The translations under genes were made by a program, and so were the position numbers. A DNA stretch of 64,000 nucleotides from an uncultured Williamsia sp. (GTDB lineage: Bacteria; Actinomycetota; Actinomycetes; Mycobacteriales; Mycobacteriaceae), in the NCBI RefSeq assembly GCF_947494875.1, contig NZ_CANLWM010000006.1, positions 331,340 to 395,339 of the forward strand. Direction: 5' to 3'. The notes below the pieces were generated by a model, which did not search any database, had not been told where the DNA came from, and worked only from the letters and a program-made list of their open reading frames with translations. The stretch's first letter is position 1. The number at the start of each line of letters is the position of its first letter. This document shows, piece by piece, positions 11,081 to 19,370 of this stretch.

Positions 11081-11818
11081 TCAGCTCGCGAGCGGGATGT
11101 CGCGGATCGGGTACAAGGTCTTTCCCACGTGGTACTCGCCGCGAGGCACCATCGCGTCCTCAGCGCCAAGGCTTTCCACCGTGACGACGTCTCTGGGGTC
11201 GCCGGTGGCTGCCAGCGTGCCGCGGAGCAGGTCGTCCATGTGGAACCGCTCGGGCCCGGCGATCTCGACGTCGCCGAGGGGGCCGCCGGACAGCGTCACC
11301 TCGACCAACAATGCAGCGAGTTCGTCGAGCTCTACCGGCTGGATCAGGTCCCTCGGAGCGAGAACCTTGCCGTCCACCGTGTGCTGGTCGGCCAGCACGG
11401 GAACGTAACTCTGGAACTGCGTCGAGCGAACAACGGTGTAGGGAATCGAGCCCGCCTTGAGCGCCCGCTCTTGCGCCACCTTTGCCAGGTAGTAGCCGAT
11501 GTCCGACCCGTCTTCGTCGCCGACGCCCACGATGGACAGGAGGATGTGGTGCCTCACACCTGCCTCCTCACCGGCGGCCGTCAGCGCGCGGGTCGTACCG
11601 TCGAAGAAGCTGACCGCGCCTTCTTCGTCGAAGCGATTGGTGTTGAGGACATTGACGATGGTGTCCACGCCCTCCAGAACCTCAGCCACTCTCGTGCCCT
11701 CGATGTAGTCGACCCCGTCATCCAGGCCGCCGGACACGACCTCCACGCCGCGCGACTCGAGAAGATCTGCAACCTTCGATCCGACTCGACCTCGTCCACC
11801 GGCAATGAGAACTTTCAC
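11081..11818 (-). CDS. NmrA-like atypical SDR, paralogue of 9582-10334
   Basis: About 245-residue Rossmann-fold protein starting VKVLIAGGRGRVGSKVADLL, with an internal ILLSIVGVGDEDGSDIGYY segment that matches the same region of the paralogue at 9582-10334. Both share the layout of the NmrA-type reductases. I chose GTG 11818 because AAGGAG lies 9 nt upstream; starting at 11854 would put that ribosome site inside the coding sequence. The two paralogues and the ECF41 sigma factor form a small convergent neighbourhood, suggesting one stress-responsive redox module. The substrate is unknown. Confidence 0.87.
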   Translation of the reverse strand: MKVLIAGGRGRVGSKVADLLESRGVEVVSGGLDDGVDYIEGTRVAEVLEGVDTIVNVLNTNRFDEEGAVSFFDGTTRALTAAGEEAGVRHHILLSIVGVGDEDGSDIGYYLAKVAQERALKAGSIPYTVVRSTQFQSYVPVLADQHTVDGKVLAPRDLIQPVELDELAALLVEVTLSGGPLGDVEIAGPERFHMDDLLRGTLAATGDPRDVVTVESLGAEDAMVPRGEYHVGKTLYPIRDIPLAS

Positions 11819-12554
11819 TTTCGCTGGCTCCTTCACGTGGGGTGGCGTTTCCACCCTCTACATGAGTGACGACGCGAACGCTCCCGATGTGAGGTTCGAT
11901 CTGCCTACCGCAGAACACAACCACGCCCGTGCGCTCCGTGCGGATACAGCACTCGTGACAAAAAGGCTGCACACAAACGGGTTTCGGCAATATCGGCCAT
12001 GCTCTCACGAACAATGCTGCGAGCCTGGCGTCCCTGATCCGGACCCGGCCGCACGGTCGGCGGCTGTGACCTCGCTCGAGGTGAGGACCGGTGACGAAAG
12101 TCCGACGAGATCGTTGCCCCAGGACAGGGTGCGCGGAGCTCTCGCCGCTGCGCGGTGGACTGTGCGACGAGGCGACGCCTCACCCCACGCCGCGAGCGTC
12201 ACCACCACACCGACCCCACACCGAGACGGACACCGCCAACCCGTGCGACCCGGCCACGAACACGCCGATCGCTACGACAGCGAACCCGGCACCGGTGGCC
12301 GGCGCGACCAGCCGGTGTCGCCGACGCCTTCTTCTGAGCCGGCCGGCCAACTCGACGGTGTGCTGATCGTTGCGCGGAGCGGCTCGCTGAGACCCCCCAA
12401 AGACCTGTAGGCAACGCCGGAATCGTCGGATTGACCCGGATCGCGAGATCCGCTGCGCGCGAACGGGTGACGCCATCTGATCGGCGGCCTACCATCGCGC
12501 TGACGGTGACGGACCGGCCGATGTGCCCGCCGCCTCGAGCGAGCGGAGGTCCGC
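11819..12554. other. Long intergenic region, no convincing gene
   Basis: About 735 nt between divergent genes. Several open frames exist on both strands, but none combines a ribosome site with protein-like composition. The best candidate is a minus-strand frame at 12180-12476 containing a hydrophobic run (GAGFAVVAIGVFVAGSHGLA); it is otherwise Arg-rich and I do not call it. The region may hold decayed sequence from the transferred patch. Confidence 0.45.
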
Positions 12555-13259
12555 ATGGTGAGACGACTGCTGAGCGTGGTGGTGGCGATCGCCGCCGTCG
12601 CGCTCGTCGCGGGCTGTTCGTCGAGCTCGACCTCGGCGCCGCCCACGTCGTCCGTGGCATCGTCGTCGGCCGGGTTCGTCGCGCCACTGACGCAGTTCGT
12701 GCTGCAGGAGCGCGACATGCCTGCGGGTTTCCGGTCGATGTCGCTGACCGACCAGCAGCGGTCGGCCACGATCGCGGACGTCGGCGGGCCGGCACCGGGA
12801 TCGACGGTGAGTCCGGCGCAGTGTCAGCCGGATCCGTCTCTCGTCCCGGCGCCGACCGCCAGCCGTCACGCGGTTTCGGCGTTCGTCGACCAGGCTTCCG
12901 GTGTGCTGGTGACCAGCACCGCGTCCCGTGAGGACCCGACATCGGCGATCTACGCCCGCTACCACGTCGACGGGTGTGGGACACGCACCGTCAGGACGTC
13001 GTCAGGGACCGTGTCCGTCACCGAGACCCGGATACCGATCGTGATCCGCGGGGTCACCGATCCCGTTGTGGTGGAACAGACGTCCAGTGTTTCGCTTGCC
13101 GGGTTCGCGCAGTCGACGACCCACGCGTTGATCGCCGTGTTCGACGTGAAGGGCACGACGGTGACGGTGAGCCGGCGCTCGCTCACCGGCGTCGACCTGA
13201 ACCGTGTCGCTTTTCAGCAGTTGGTCGGGATCGCGGCGGCCCAGGCGTTGGGGACCTGA
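12555..13259 (+). CDS. Secreted lipoprotein, function unknown
   Basis: 234 residues with a lipoprotein signal peptide (MVRRLLSVVVAIAAVALVAG, lipobox VAGC), so probably anchored to the outer face of the membrane after Cys21. A Ser/Thr-rich linker follows, then a mixed alpha/beta domain with two Cys (AQCQPD and VDGCGT) that may pair. It resembles small mycobacterial lipoproteins with a PknH-sensor-like extracellular fold, but I cannot confirm this. The start is ATG 12555 with GGAGG 7-8 nt upstream. It precedes the haemophore-related gene in the same direction with a gap of about 95 nt. Confidence 0.8.
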   Translation: MVRRLLSVVVAIAAVALVAGCSSSSTSAPPTSSVASSSAGFVAPLTQFVLQERDMPAGFRSMSLTDQQRSATIADVGGPAPGSTVSPAQCQPDPSLVPAPTASRHAVSAFVDQASGVLVTSTASREDPTSAIYARYHVDGCGTRTVRTSSGTVSVTETRIPIVIRGVTDPVVVEQTSSVSLAGFAQSTTHALIAVFDVKGTTVTVSRRSLTGVDLNRVAFQQLVGIAAAQALGT

Positions 13260-13354
13260 AAGTCGGCTGAGGGATCCGACTCTGGCGCTGCGAATCTCAG
13301 ATTCCCGGCCCACAGTCACAGGCGCATGACCGATGCATTCCGTGAGGAGACACC

Positions 13355-13717
13355 ATGACCGACATCCGACACCCCGCCCGATGGACACGACGGATCGGTG
13401 CCGCCGCCGCCGTGACGGTGGGCATCGGCCTCGCCGCCGGTATCCCGGCTGCGACCGCGTCCGCCGCGCCGATCCAGTGCTCGCCGCAGGCCCACGCAGC
13501 CGCCGTCGCCCAGGCGGCGCCCGCGATCGCCGGTGTGCTGGCGCGCCACCCTGATCTGGCCGCCGAGCTCGCGCATCTGCGGACGCTGCCGAAGAACCAG
13601 CGCCGCGCCGAGCTGAAGGAGTTCCGCAAGGCCCACCGCGAGGAGTTCAAGGAACTGCGCCAGGCGCGGACCCCGATCCGCGACTACCGGCAAGCGTGTC
13701 ACCCCAAGCGCAAGTGA
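13355..13717 (+). CDS. Haemophore-related secreted protein
   Basis: 120 residues. An N-terminal signal peptide (helix VTVGIGLAAGIPAATASA, cleavage near SAAP) is followed by a compact helical domain with Cys near each end (IQCSPQ and QACHPK) and a conserved RDYRQACHP-type ending. This matches the haemophore-related family of mycobacteria (Rv0203-like), secreted small proteins linked to haem binding and transfer. The start is ATG 13355 with GAGGAG upstream. No IdeR box was found in the short upstream region. A hairpin terminator follows directly. The assignment to the family is firm; haem binding itself is inferred. Confidence 0.82.
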   Translation: MTDIRHPARWTRRIGAAAAVTVGIGLAAGIPAATASAAPIQCSPQAHAAAVAQAAPAIAGVLARHPDLAAELAHLRTLPKNQRRAELKEFRKAHREEFKELRQARTPIRDYRQACHPKRK

Positions 13718-13735
13718 CCTGATCCGGAGTCCCGC

Positions 13736-13769
13736 CGTGCCCGGTCGACCACATGGTCGGCCGGGCACG
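13736..13769. terminator. Bidirectional hairpin terminator
   Basis: Fifteen-nt arms (13736-13750 and 13755-13769) with one G-T pair and the loop ACAT lie between the convergent haemophore-related and amidase genes. Confidence 0.82.
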
Positions 13770-13777
13770 GTCGTGTC

Positions 13778-14815
13778 TCAGGCCTCCATGACCTTCTCGG
13801 TGGGGAGGTCACCGACGGGGCAGTCCGCGACGCCGATGGTCTCCCGGGTGATCGACTCGACGGCATGCTGCGTCGCCTCGGCGTCGTTCACCCAGTTCCG
13901 GTAGAAGTCGAAGGGGCACTCGGCGACTCCCTTGTCGCCGTCACCGCCGGCGTGGACTCCGGTGTATCCGCGGTGCAAAAGCTTGAACAGGTGGTTCTGC
14001 GACTGGTCGTTGGCGCGTGCGTCGCGGATGGTCGACAGCGACAGCTGCGCGTACTGGACGCCGTACTCCTCCTCACCGCACTCGCCGAGCGTCCGGCCGT
14101 CGAACCCGATGATCGCGCTGTGCCCGAAGTACGAGTACACCCCGTCCCATCCGGTCGCGTTGGCGACCGCGACGTAGCAGTTGTTCGCCCACGCCATGGC
14201 CTTCGCCATCAGCACCTGCTGCTCCTTGGCCGGGTACATGTAGCCCTGCGGGCGCACGATGAGCTCGGCGCCCTTCATCGCGCAGTCCCGCCAGATCTCC
14301 GGGTAGTTGCCGTCGTCGCAGATGATCAGCGAGATCTTCAGGCCCTTCGGCCCGTCGGAGACGTAGGTCTGACCACCGGGATACCACCCCTCGATCGGCG
14401 TCCACGGCAGGATCTTCCGGTACTTCTGCCGGATCTCGCCCTGGTCGTCGATGAGCACCAGCGTGTTGTACGGCGGCTTGTTCGGGTGGTCCTCGTGGCG
14501 CTCACCGGTGATGGAAAAGACGCCCCACGTGCGCGCCTCCCGGCATGCGGCGGAGAAGATGTCGGTCTCGTCGCCGGGGATCACCGACGCGGTCGCGTAC
14601 ATCTCGTCGGGGTCGTACATGATGCCCTGCGTCGAGTACTCGGGGAACACGACGAGGTCCATCCCCGGCAGTCCGCTCTTCATGCCGACCACCATCTCGG
14701 CGATCGTGTGTGCGTTGGCGATCACCTCGTCGCGGGTGTGCAGCCGCGGCATCTTGTAGTTGACCACCGCGACCCCGACGGTGTCGGGGCTGGACGAGAT
14801 GTCTCCGTGGCGCAT
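13778..14815 (-). CDS. amiE: Aliphatic amidase (acylamide amidohydrolase)
   Basis: 345-residue nitrilase-superfamily amidase that hydrolyses short aliphatic amides such as acetamide to the acid and ammonia. The catalytic triad is exactly placed: Glu59 (VVFPEYST), Lys134 (KYRKILPW) and Cys166 ([11 protein letters not shown]). The N-terminus MRHGDISSS is the conserved start of AmiE, which fixes the start at ATG 14815; the open extension to 14929 is ignored. It is divergent from an amiB-marR-amiC group, which probably controls it. A palindrome about 30 nt upstream of the start is a candidate operator. Confidence 0.97.
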   Translation of the reverse strand: MRHGDISSSPDTVGVAVVNYKMPRLHTRDEVIANAHTIAEMVVGMKSGLPGMDLVVFPEYSTQGIMYDPDEMYATASVIPGDETDIFSAACREARTWGVFSITGERHEDHPNKPPYNTLVLIDDQGEIRQKYRKILPWTPIEGWYPGGQTYVSDGPKGLKISLIICDDGNYPEIWRDCAMKGAELIVRPQGYMYPAKEQQVLMAKAMAWANNCYVAVANATGWDGVYSYFGHSAIIGFDGRTLGECGEEEYGVQYAQLSLSTIRDARANDQSQNHLFKLLHRGYTGVHAGGDGDKGVAECPFDFYRNWVNDAEATQHAVESITRETIGVADCPVGDLPTEKVMEA

Positions 14816-14840
14816 GGATGGCTCCTGATCTGGCGATGAT

Positions 14841-14856
14841 GCTTCCATCCGGAAGC
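14841..14856. promoter_or_regulatory. Candidate amidase operator (inverted repeat)
   Basis: GCTTCCATCCGGAAGC: 6-nt arms GCTTCC/GGAAGC around a 4-nt centre, in the divergent amiE/amiB intergenic region and close to the amiE start. It could bind the MarR-family protein encoded by the third gene, but nothing in the sequence proves it. Confidence 0.4.
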
Positions 14857-14965
14857 GTATTGAGAACGGTATCGAGACAGCGATGACCAGCGTGTTGCGC
14901 TGGTGTTCACAACTCATGACACGGCCCACCGCCGTGTATTTTCATCTGGAACGAGAGGGGTCCGA

Positions 14966-15997
14966 GTGTCCGGCTTCGCCACCCAGCGCTTCCACGACCT
15001 GTCGACGGGGGCCGGTTTCCGGCTCGGTGACCTGCGCTCGCCTGCGGCGCTCCGAGACGGGCTGCGGGGCGCGGTCGTCGGGCAGGACGAGGCGGTCGAG
15101 GCCGTCGTCCGAGCGCTGACCATCGCCGCCGTCGGGCTGCGGGATCCCCACCGGCCCATCGCCTCACTGCTGCTGGTCGGCCCCACCGGGGTCGGAAAGA
15201 CCGAGCTGGCCCGGCAGGTCGCGCACCACGTGCGGGGCGACGTCGACAACCTGTGCCGCATCGACATGAACTCGCTCGCCCAGGAGCACTACGCCGCGGC
15301 GCTGTCGGGAGCACCGCCCGGATACGCCGGGTCGAAGGAGCAGTTCTCCCTCTTCGACCGGGACGCGGTGGAGGGCACGGCGAGTCGGCCGGGCGTGGTC
15401 CTGTTCGACGAGGTCGAGAAGGCTCACCCCACGGTGCTGCGCGCCCTGTTGCAGATCCTCGACACCGGCCGGCTGCGTCTCGCGTCCGGCACCACGACGA
15501 TCGACTTCCGCAACGCCATCGTGCTTCTCACGTCGAACCTCGGATCGAGGGAGGTCCACGACCTGCAGCGCCGGTCCCTGCGGCGGCTGACCGCCGCGGT
15601 GCGCGGACGGGGCCCGCGTGAGGTCGTGACCGAGCGCGTGCGCTCGTTCTTCGATCCCGAGCTGCTGAACCGTTTCGACGAGATCGTCGTGTTCGACTCC
15701 GTCGAGCGCGGCACGGCGCGGACCGTCGTGGACCGCGAGATCGACCGTCTCGTCGCGACCGTCGCCCATCGTGGCGTGGAATGCCGGGTCAGCGACGACG
15801 CACGAGAAGCGCTGCTGCAGAGGGCCTTCGACGTCCGGTACGGTGTCCGCGCCCTGCACCGCTCGCTCCGGGTGCATCTCGTCGCCCCGATCGCGGCGGT
15901 CCTCGCCGACCGCGACGGCGACGGACCTGCCCGGCTGCTGGTCGACGTCGTCGGCGGGGACGTGGTCGTCACCGTCCTGGACGGAGGTGCATCGTGA
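14966..15997 (+). CDS. AmiB-like single-AAA+ ATPase (Clp/Hsp100 type)
   Basis: 343-residue ATPase with one AAA+ module of the ClpA/B-D2 type: Walker A VGPTGVGKTEL (about 71-81), Walker B VVLFDEVEKAHP, sensor 1 LLTSNLGS, the arginine-finger region LNRFDEIVVFD and a C-terminal ClpB-D2 small domain ending in VRALHRSLR. There is no N-terminal Clp domain, no second AAA module and no ClpP-docking tripeptide. Size and context match AmiB of the Pseudomonas aeruginosa amidase operon (about 371 residues), a Clp-like protein of unclear role. The start is GTG 14966 after GAGAGGGG. It overlaps the MarR gene by 4 nt (GTGA). Confidence 0.85.
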   Translation: MSGFATQRFHDLSTGAGFRLGDLRSPAALRDGLRGAVVGQDEAVEAVVRALTIAAVGLRDPHRPIASLLLVGPTGVGKTELARQVAHHVRGDVDNLCRIDMNSLAQEHYAAALSGAPPGYAGSKEQFSLFDRDAVEGTASRPGVVLFDEVEKAHPTVLRALLQILDTGRLRLASGTTTIDFRNAIVLLTSNLGSREVHDLQRRSLRRLTAAVRGRGPREVVTERVRSFFDPELLNRFDEIVVFDSVERGTARTVVDREIDRLVATVAHRGVECRVSDDAREALLQRAFDVRYGVRALHRSLRVHLVAPIAAVLADRDGDGPARLLVDVVGGDVVVTVLDGGAS

Positions 15998-16446
15998 CCT
16001 CCGACGACACCCCGTCCGTGGGCGTCCTGCTCGCGCGCGCGACGCGCGCCGTCGAGGAGCGGATGGCGCCGGTCCTCGACACGCTGGGTGTGACCGCCGA
16101 CCAGTGGCGCGTCCTCGTCGTGCTGGGAACGTCCGCCGGCATCACGATGAGCGACCTCGCCCGGCTGTCGGTGCTCTCGGCGGCCGGCGCCACGCGCGCC
16201 GTCGACAGCCTGACCGAGCGCGCGCTCGTCTATCGACGCGCGGACCCCACGGACCGGCGACGGGTCGTCGTGTTCCTCAGCGCGCACGGCGCGTCGAGGA
16301 TGGCCCCCGCGCTGGAGGCCGCCGCGCGGATCGACGCGGCGATCGCCGCCGAGATCGGGTCCGCGCGGTTCCTGGCCCTCGGTGACGGGTTGATCCACCT
16401 CGTCTCCGCGGCGGACGGTGCGCTCGCCGGCGAAACGTCGGCGTAA
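15994..16446 (+). CDS. MarR-family transcriptional regulator of the amidase locus
   Basis: 150 residues with a winged helix-turn-helix: LGVTADQWRVLVVLGTSAG, recognition helix SVLSAAGATRAVDSLTERAL, and the wing motif RRADPTDRRRVVVFLS that typifies MarR. It starts at GTG 15994 inside the GTGA overlap with the AAA+ gene, so the two are translationally coupled. It lies just before the amiC-like sensor gene. AmiC-like plus MarR-like pairs also regulate the nitrile hydratase genes of Rhodococcus (nhhC/nhhD). Here the MarR protein takes the place of the antiterminator AmiR found in Pseudomonas, which is absent. Confidence 0.9.
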   Translation: MTSDDTPSVGVLLARATRAVEERMAPVLDTLGVTADQWRVLVVLGTSAGITMSDLARLSVLSAAGATRAVDSLTERALVYRRADPTDRRRVVVFLSAHGASRMAPALEAAARIDAAIAAEIGSARFLALGDGLIHLVSAADGALAGETSA

Positions 16447-16501
16447 TCGGGCGGTGTCACCCTGGGGTCGAGATCCTCGACGACGGACGGCGGGTGAGGC
16501 G

Positions 16502-17545
16502 ATGCGTATGGGAGTGGTGATCCCGCGCAGTGGTCCGTCCGGGATCTTCGGACCCTCGTGTGCGGCCGCGGTCCAGGTCGCGGTAGACGAACTGAACGAC
16601 GGCGACGGAGTGCTCGGTGAGCCCGTCGAGGTCAGCGTCGTCGACGGCGGAGCCGGCCCGGACGCGGTGGTCCGCGAGGTCGCCGAGATGTGCGGTGAGG
16701 TCGACGCGCTGGTGGGCTGGCACGACTCGGCGGTCCGACGCGCGCTGGTCGCGGCGCGCACACCGACGGTTCCCTACGTCTACACCGCGACCTACGAGGG
16801 CGGCGAGGCGTCCGACGGGGTGTTCCTCACCGGCGAGACGCCTGACCGTCACGTGCTGCCGGCGATGCGGTGGATGGGCGAGGAGCTCTCCGTCCGGCGA
16901 TGGGCGGTCGTGGGGAGCGACTACGTCTGGCCACGGCGCACCGCGGCGCGGGTTCGTCAGGCCGCTCGTCGGTCCCGCGATCTCGAGGTGGTGTCGACGA
17001 CGTTCGTGCCACTCGGGTCCACGCGCTTCGGCCCGGTACTCGACGCCGTCGAGCGGGCCGAGGCCGACGGTGTGCTGGTCCTGCTGCTGGGGTCGGACGC
17101 CGTCGCGTTCAACCGGGCATTCGCGCGCCGGGGCCTCGCCGATCGCTGCGTGCGCCTCGGACCGCTGATGGACGAGAACATGCTCCTCGCGTCGGGTGCG
17201 AGTCGGGGTCTGTACTCGACGGCCGGATTCTTCGAGAACCTCACCAGCGCAGACGGGTTGGCGCTGGGCGCACGGTACTTCGGGCGGCTCGGCAGCTGTG
17301 CGCCGCCGCTGACGTCACCGGGCGAGTCGTGCTACGAGGGCGTCCGACTGCTCGTCGAACTGGCCCGGCGCGCCGGCTCGCTCGACAGCGCGGCGATCAA
17401 TCGGGCTGCGGCGGAGGGGTTCCGCTACGTCAGTCCCCGCGGGGACGTCGTGTTCGACGGCCGCCACCTCGCCCAGGACGTCTACATCGCGGCAGCGGAC
17501 GCTCTCGAGTTCGACGTCGTGGCGCAGGTGAGTGCCGTCGCCTGA
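16502..17545 (+). CDS. AmiC-like amide-sensing protein (periplasmic-binding fold, cytoplasmic)
   Basis: 347-residue protein with the two-lobed type I binding-protein fold of AmiC and urea/amide receptors: MRMGVVIPRSGPSGIFGPS at the N-terminus, DALVGWHDSAVRRALV, PYVYTATYEG, RWAVVGSDYVWPR and a C-terminal FDGRHLAQDVYIAAAD. There is no signal peptide, as in AmiC, which senses amides inside the cell. The start is ATG 16502 (16508 is an alternative). It follows the MarR gene by about 55 nt in the same direction. I infer that ligand binding modulates the MarR repressor, or another partner, to induce amiE. Confidence 0.88.
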   Translation: MRMGVVIPRSGPSGIFGPSCAAAVQVAVDELNDGDGVLGEPVEVSVVDGGAGPDAVVREVAEMCGEVDALVGWHDSAVRRALVAARTPTVPYVYTATYEGGEASDGVFLTGETPDRHVLPAMRWMGEELSVRRWAVVGSDYVWPRRTAARVRQAARRSRDLEVVSTTFVPLGSTRFGPVLDAVERAEADGVLVLLLGSDAVAFNRAFARRGLADRCVRLGPLMDENMLLASGASRGLYSTAGFFENLTSADGLALGARYFGRLGSCAPPLTSPGESCYEGVRLLVELARRAGSLDSAAINRAAAEGFRYVSPRGDVVFDGRHLAQDVYIAAADALEFDVVAQVSAVA

Positions 17546-17555
17546 CCCGTGGAGG

Positions 17556-17762
17556 TCAGGACTCCTCGGGGTTGGGACGTGTCTGCTCGGTCCACCCCTC
17601 GCCGTCGTGGTAGCGCTCGATCGACGGATCGTGCAGGTCGGGGTACCAGCCCTCGGGCGTGGGGGGAGGGGTGGAGCGGGCGAATCGGATCGCCGGGCGG
17701 ATCGCGCCCACCAGCACGGACACCACCAGCACCACGATGACGATGATCAGCCAGGTCTGCAC
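17556..17762 (-). CDS. Small membrane protein with DUF2510 motif
   Basis: 68 residues: one N-terminal helix (LIIVIVVLVVSVLVGAI), a Pro-rich spacer, then the DUF2510 signature GWYPDLHDPSIERYHDGEGW. The domain is common at the ends of actinobacterial membrane proteins and is thought to be a small binding module; its function is unknown. It is convergent with the amiC-like gene (10-nt gap). The start is ATG 17762. Confidence 0.85.
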   Translation of the reverse strand: MQTWLIIVIVVLVVSVLVGAIRPAIRFARSTPPPTPEGWYPDLHDPSIERYHDGEGWTEQTRPNPEES

Positions 17763-17837
17763 TCGTCGAGTATGACGGTTTGTCCGCTATATGTACTCAA
17801 GTCTCATCGTCCCCTCGTGCACCGTCTGTACCCGTGT

Positions 17838-17843
17838 TAGGTT
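17838..17843 (+). promoter_or_regulatory. -10 element for the DUF4185 gene
   Basis: TAGGTT lies about 33 nt before the ATG, giving a short leader of about 25 nt that carries a GGATGAGG ribosome site. Confidence 0.45.
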
Positions 17844-17875
17844 CAGCCGTCTGAATTGCCGGTGGTGGATGAGGT

Positions 17876-19354
17876 ATGTCTGTGATGCGCCGAACCGTGT
17901 ACGTGGCGATGGCAAGTTGTGCGTTGGTGCCCTTCGCCGTCGCTGCTCCCGCCGTCGCCGCGCCCGCCGCCGCGGCGGTGCTCCCCAGCTCGGGATGTGT
18001 CAACGACCTCCCGCAGCCGGCGCGCCCCGGCAGCCCGCTGCGCCCGCGGATCGACTTCGGTCTGCCGTACCTGCAGTTCAAACCGGTTCCGCAGTTCGGG
18101 CCGCAGAACTCGCGCCAGCGCATCCCGTCGCCACCGCCGCCGAAGGACCCGTGCAAGGACCCCTGCCCGGACATCACCGATCCGCCGCCGCCGGCGGCCT
18201 CCGTCGGATCCGGGTCGGGCTCCATCGCCGTCCCCAAGATCACCTTCACCCCGCGGCCCATCGCGACGATCCCGGTGCCGGTCCCCGGGGGCACGCCCCC
18301 TCCCGCGCAGGCACGCCCGCCGGCGCAGAACCCCGCCGCCGTCGCGGGCGCCGTCACCGCGAAGCTTCCGAACCCGCGCGCGGGTGGGCTGAACTACGTC
18401 GGCCAGGTCACCGGCCACGGGTCGACCAGCCGCACCGACAAGCGATACCAGGTGAACGGCACCGACCTCGGCATCATGTGGGAGGCGTCGCCGGACAGGG
18501 TCGCCGTCGCGTTCGGTGACACCTTCGGCAAGGGCTTCCGCCCGCCCGGCGCCAACGGTGGCGACTGGCGGTCGAACACGCTCGGCTTCTCGACGAACAA
18601 GAACCTCGCGCGCGGCCTCACCATCGACTCCATGGTGCAGGACAGCCGCTGCCACGCGGCCGAGGTGATCGCGAGCCGCAAGATCAACTACGTCGAGCAG
18701 ACCGTCATCCCCACATCGGGTTTCGCGGTCGGCAAGCGGCAGTACATGAGCTACATGTCGGTCAACAACTTCACGGTCCCCGGCCAGTGGTTCACCAACT
18801 ACGGCGGACTCGCCTGGTCCGACGACGGCGGATCCACGTGGACCAACTCGCAGTACGCGCGCTGGGACAACTTCTTCGGGCAGTCCAAGTTCCAGGTGTC
18901 GTCGATGGTCCCGGCGGGCGGCTACGTCTACATGTTCGGCACGCCCAACGGTCGACTCGGCACCACCGCCCTGGCGCGCGTCCCCGCGTCGGACGTGCTG
19001 AACAAGACCGCGTATCAGTACTGGGTCAACGGCACCTGGCGGCCCACGGCCAACGGGGACCAGGCGACGCCGCTGTTCGGCGGGCCGACCGGTGAGCTGT
19101 CGGTGCGGTACGACGCGGCGGCGCAGCTGTGGCAGGCGACCTATCTCGACGTCGTGCGCGGCGGCATCGTGCTGCGACAGTCGAAGTCACCGCAGGGTCT
19201 GTGGTCCGAGCCGACGCTGCTGATGTCGACCGCGCAGTACCCGCAGCTCTACGGCGGGTTCATGCACCCGTGGTCGACCGACAAGGACCTGTTCTTCACG
19301 GCGACGACGTACACCTCGTACAACGTCGACCTGATGCACATCCGCACGAACTGA
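17876..19354 (+). CDS. Secreted DUF4185 protein, putative endo-D-arabinanase (GH183-like)
   Basis: 492 residues: signal peptide (VYVAMASCALVPFAVAAPAV), a long Pro-rich linker (about 40-150, with a CKDPCPD cysteine pair), then a DUF4185 beta-propeller domain starting near LNYVGQVTGHGSTSRTDKR and including VAVAFGDTFGKGF. Mycobacterial DUF4185 proteins have been shown to be endo-D-arabinanases (family GH183) that cut the arabinan of arabinogalactan and lipoarabinomannan, so a cell-wall remodelling role is likely. ATG 17885 has better spacing to GGATGAGG than ATG 17876; both give the same mature protein. It is convergent with two membrane glycosyltransferase genes. Confidence 0.82.
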   Translation: MSVMRRTVYVAMASCALVPFAVAAPAVAAPAAAAVLPSSGCVNDLPQPARPGSPLRPRIDFGLPYLQFKPVPQFGPQNSRQRIPSPPPPKDPCKDPCPDITDPPPPAASVGSGSGSIAVPKITFTPRPIATIPVPVPGGTPPPAQARPPAQNPAAVAGAVTAKLPNPRAGGLNYVGQVTGHGSTSRTDKRYQVNGTDLGIMWEASPDRVAVAFGDTFGKGFRPPGANGGDWRSNTLGFSTNKNLARGLTIDSMVQDSRCHAAEVIASRKINYVEQTVIPTSGFAVGKRQYMSYMSVNNFTVPGQWFTNYGGLAWSDDGGSTWTNSQYARWDNFFGQSKFQVSSMVPAGGYVYMFGTPNGRLGTTALARVPASDVLNKTAYQYWVNGTWRPTANGDQATPLFGGPTGELSVRYDAAAQLWQATYLDVVRGGIVLRQSKSPQGLWSEPTLLMSTAQYPQLYGGFMHPWSTDKDLFFTATTYTSYNVDLMHIRTN

Positions 19355-19370
19355 TCCGGCGCGGGCGCGG

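Noticed and set aside
11805..12410. 201-codon plus-strand frame in the gene-poor region
   Set aside because: It overlaps the start of the NmrA-like gene, has no ribosome site, and its composition is not protein-like.
12180..12476. Small membrane protein on the minus strand
   Set aside because: One hydrophobic run exists, but the rest is an Arg-rich sequence typical of non-coding GC-rich frames, with no ribosome site.
17837..17855. IdeR iron box upstream of the DUF4185 gene
   Set aside because: Only the first seven bases match well and about 12 of 19 in all; the TAGGTT is better read as a -10 element.
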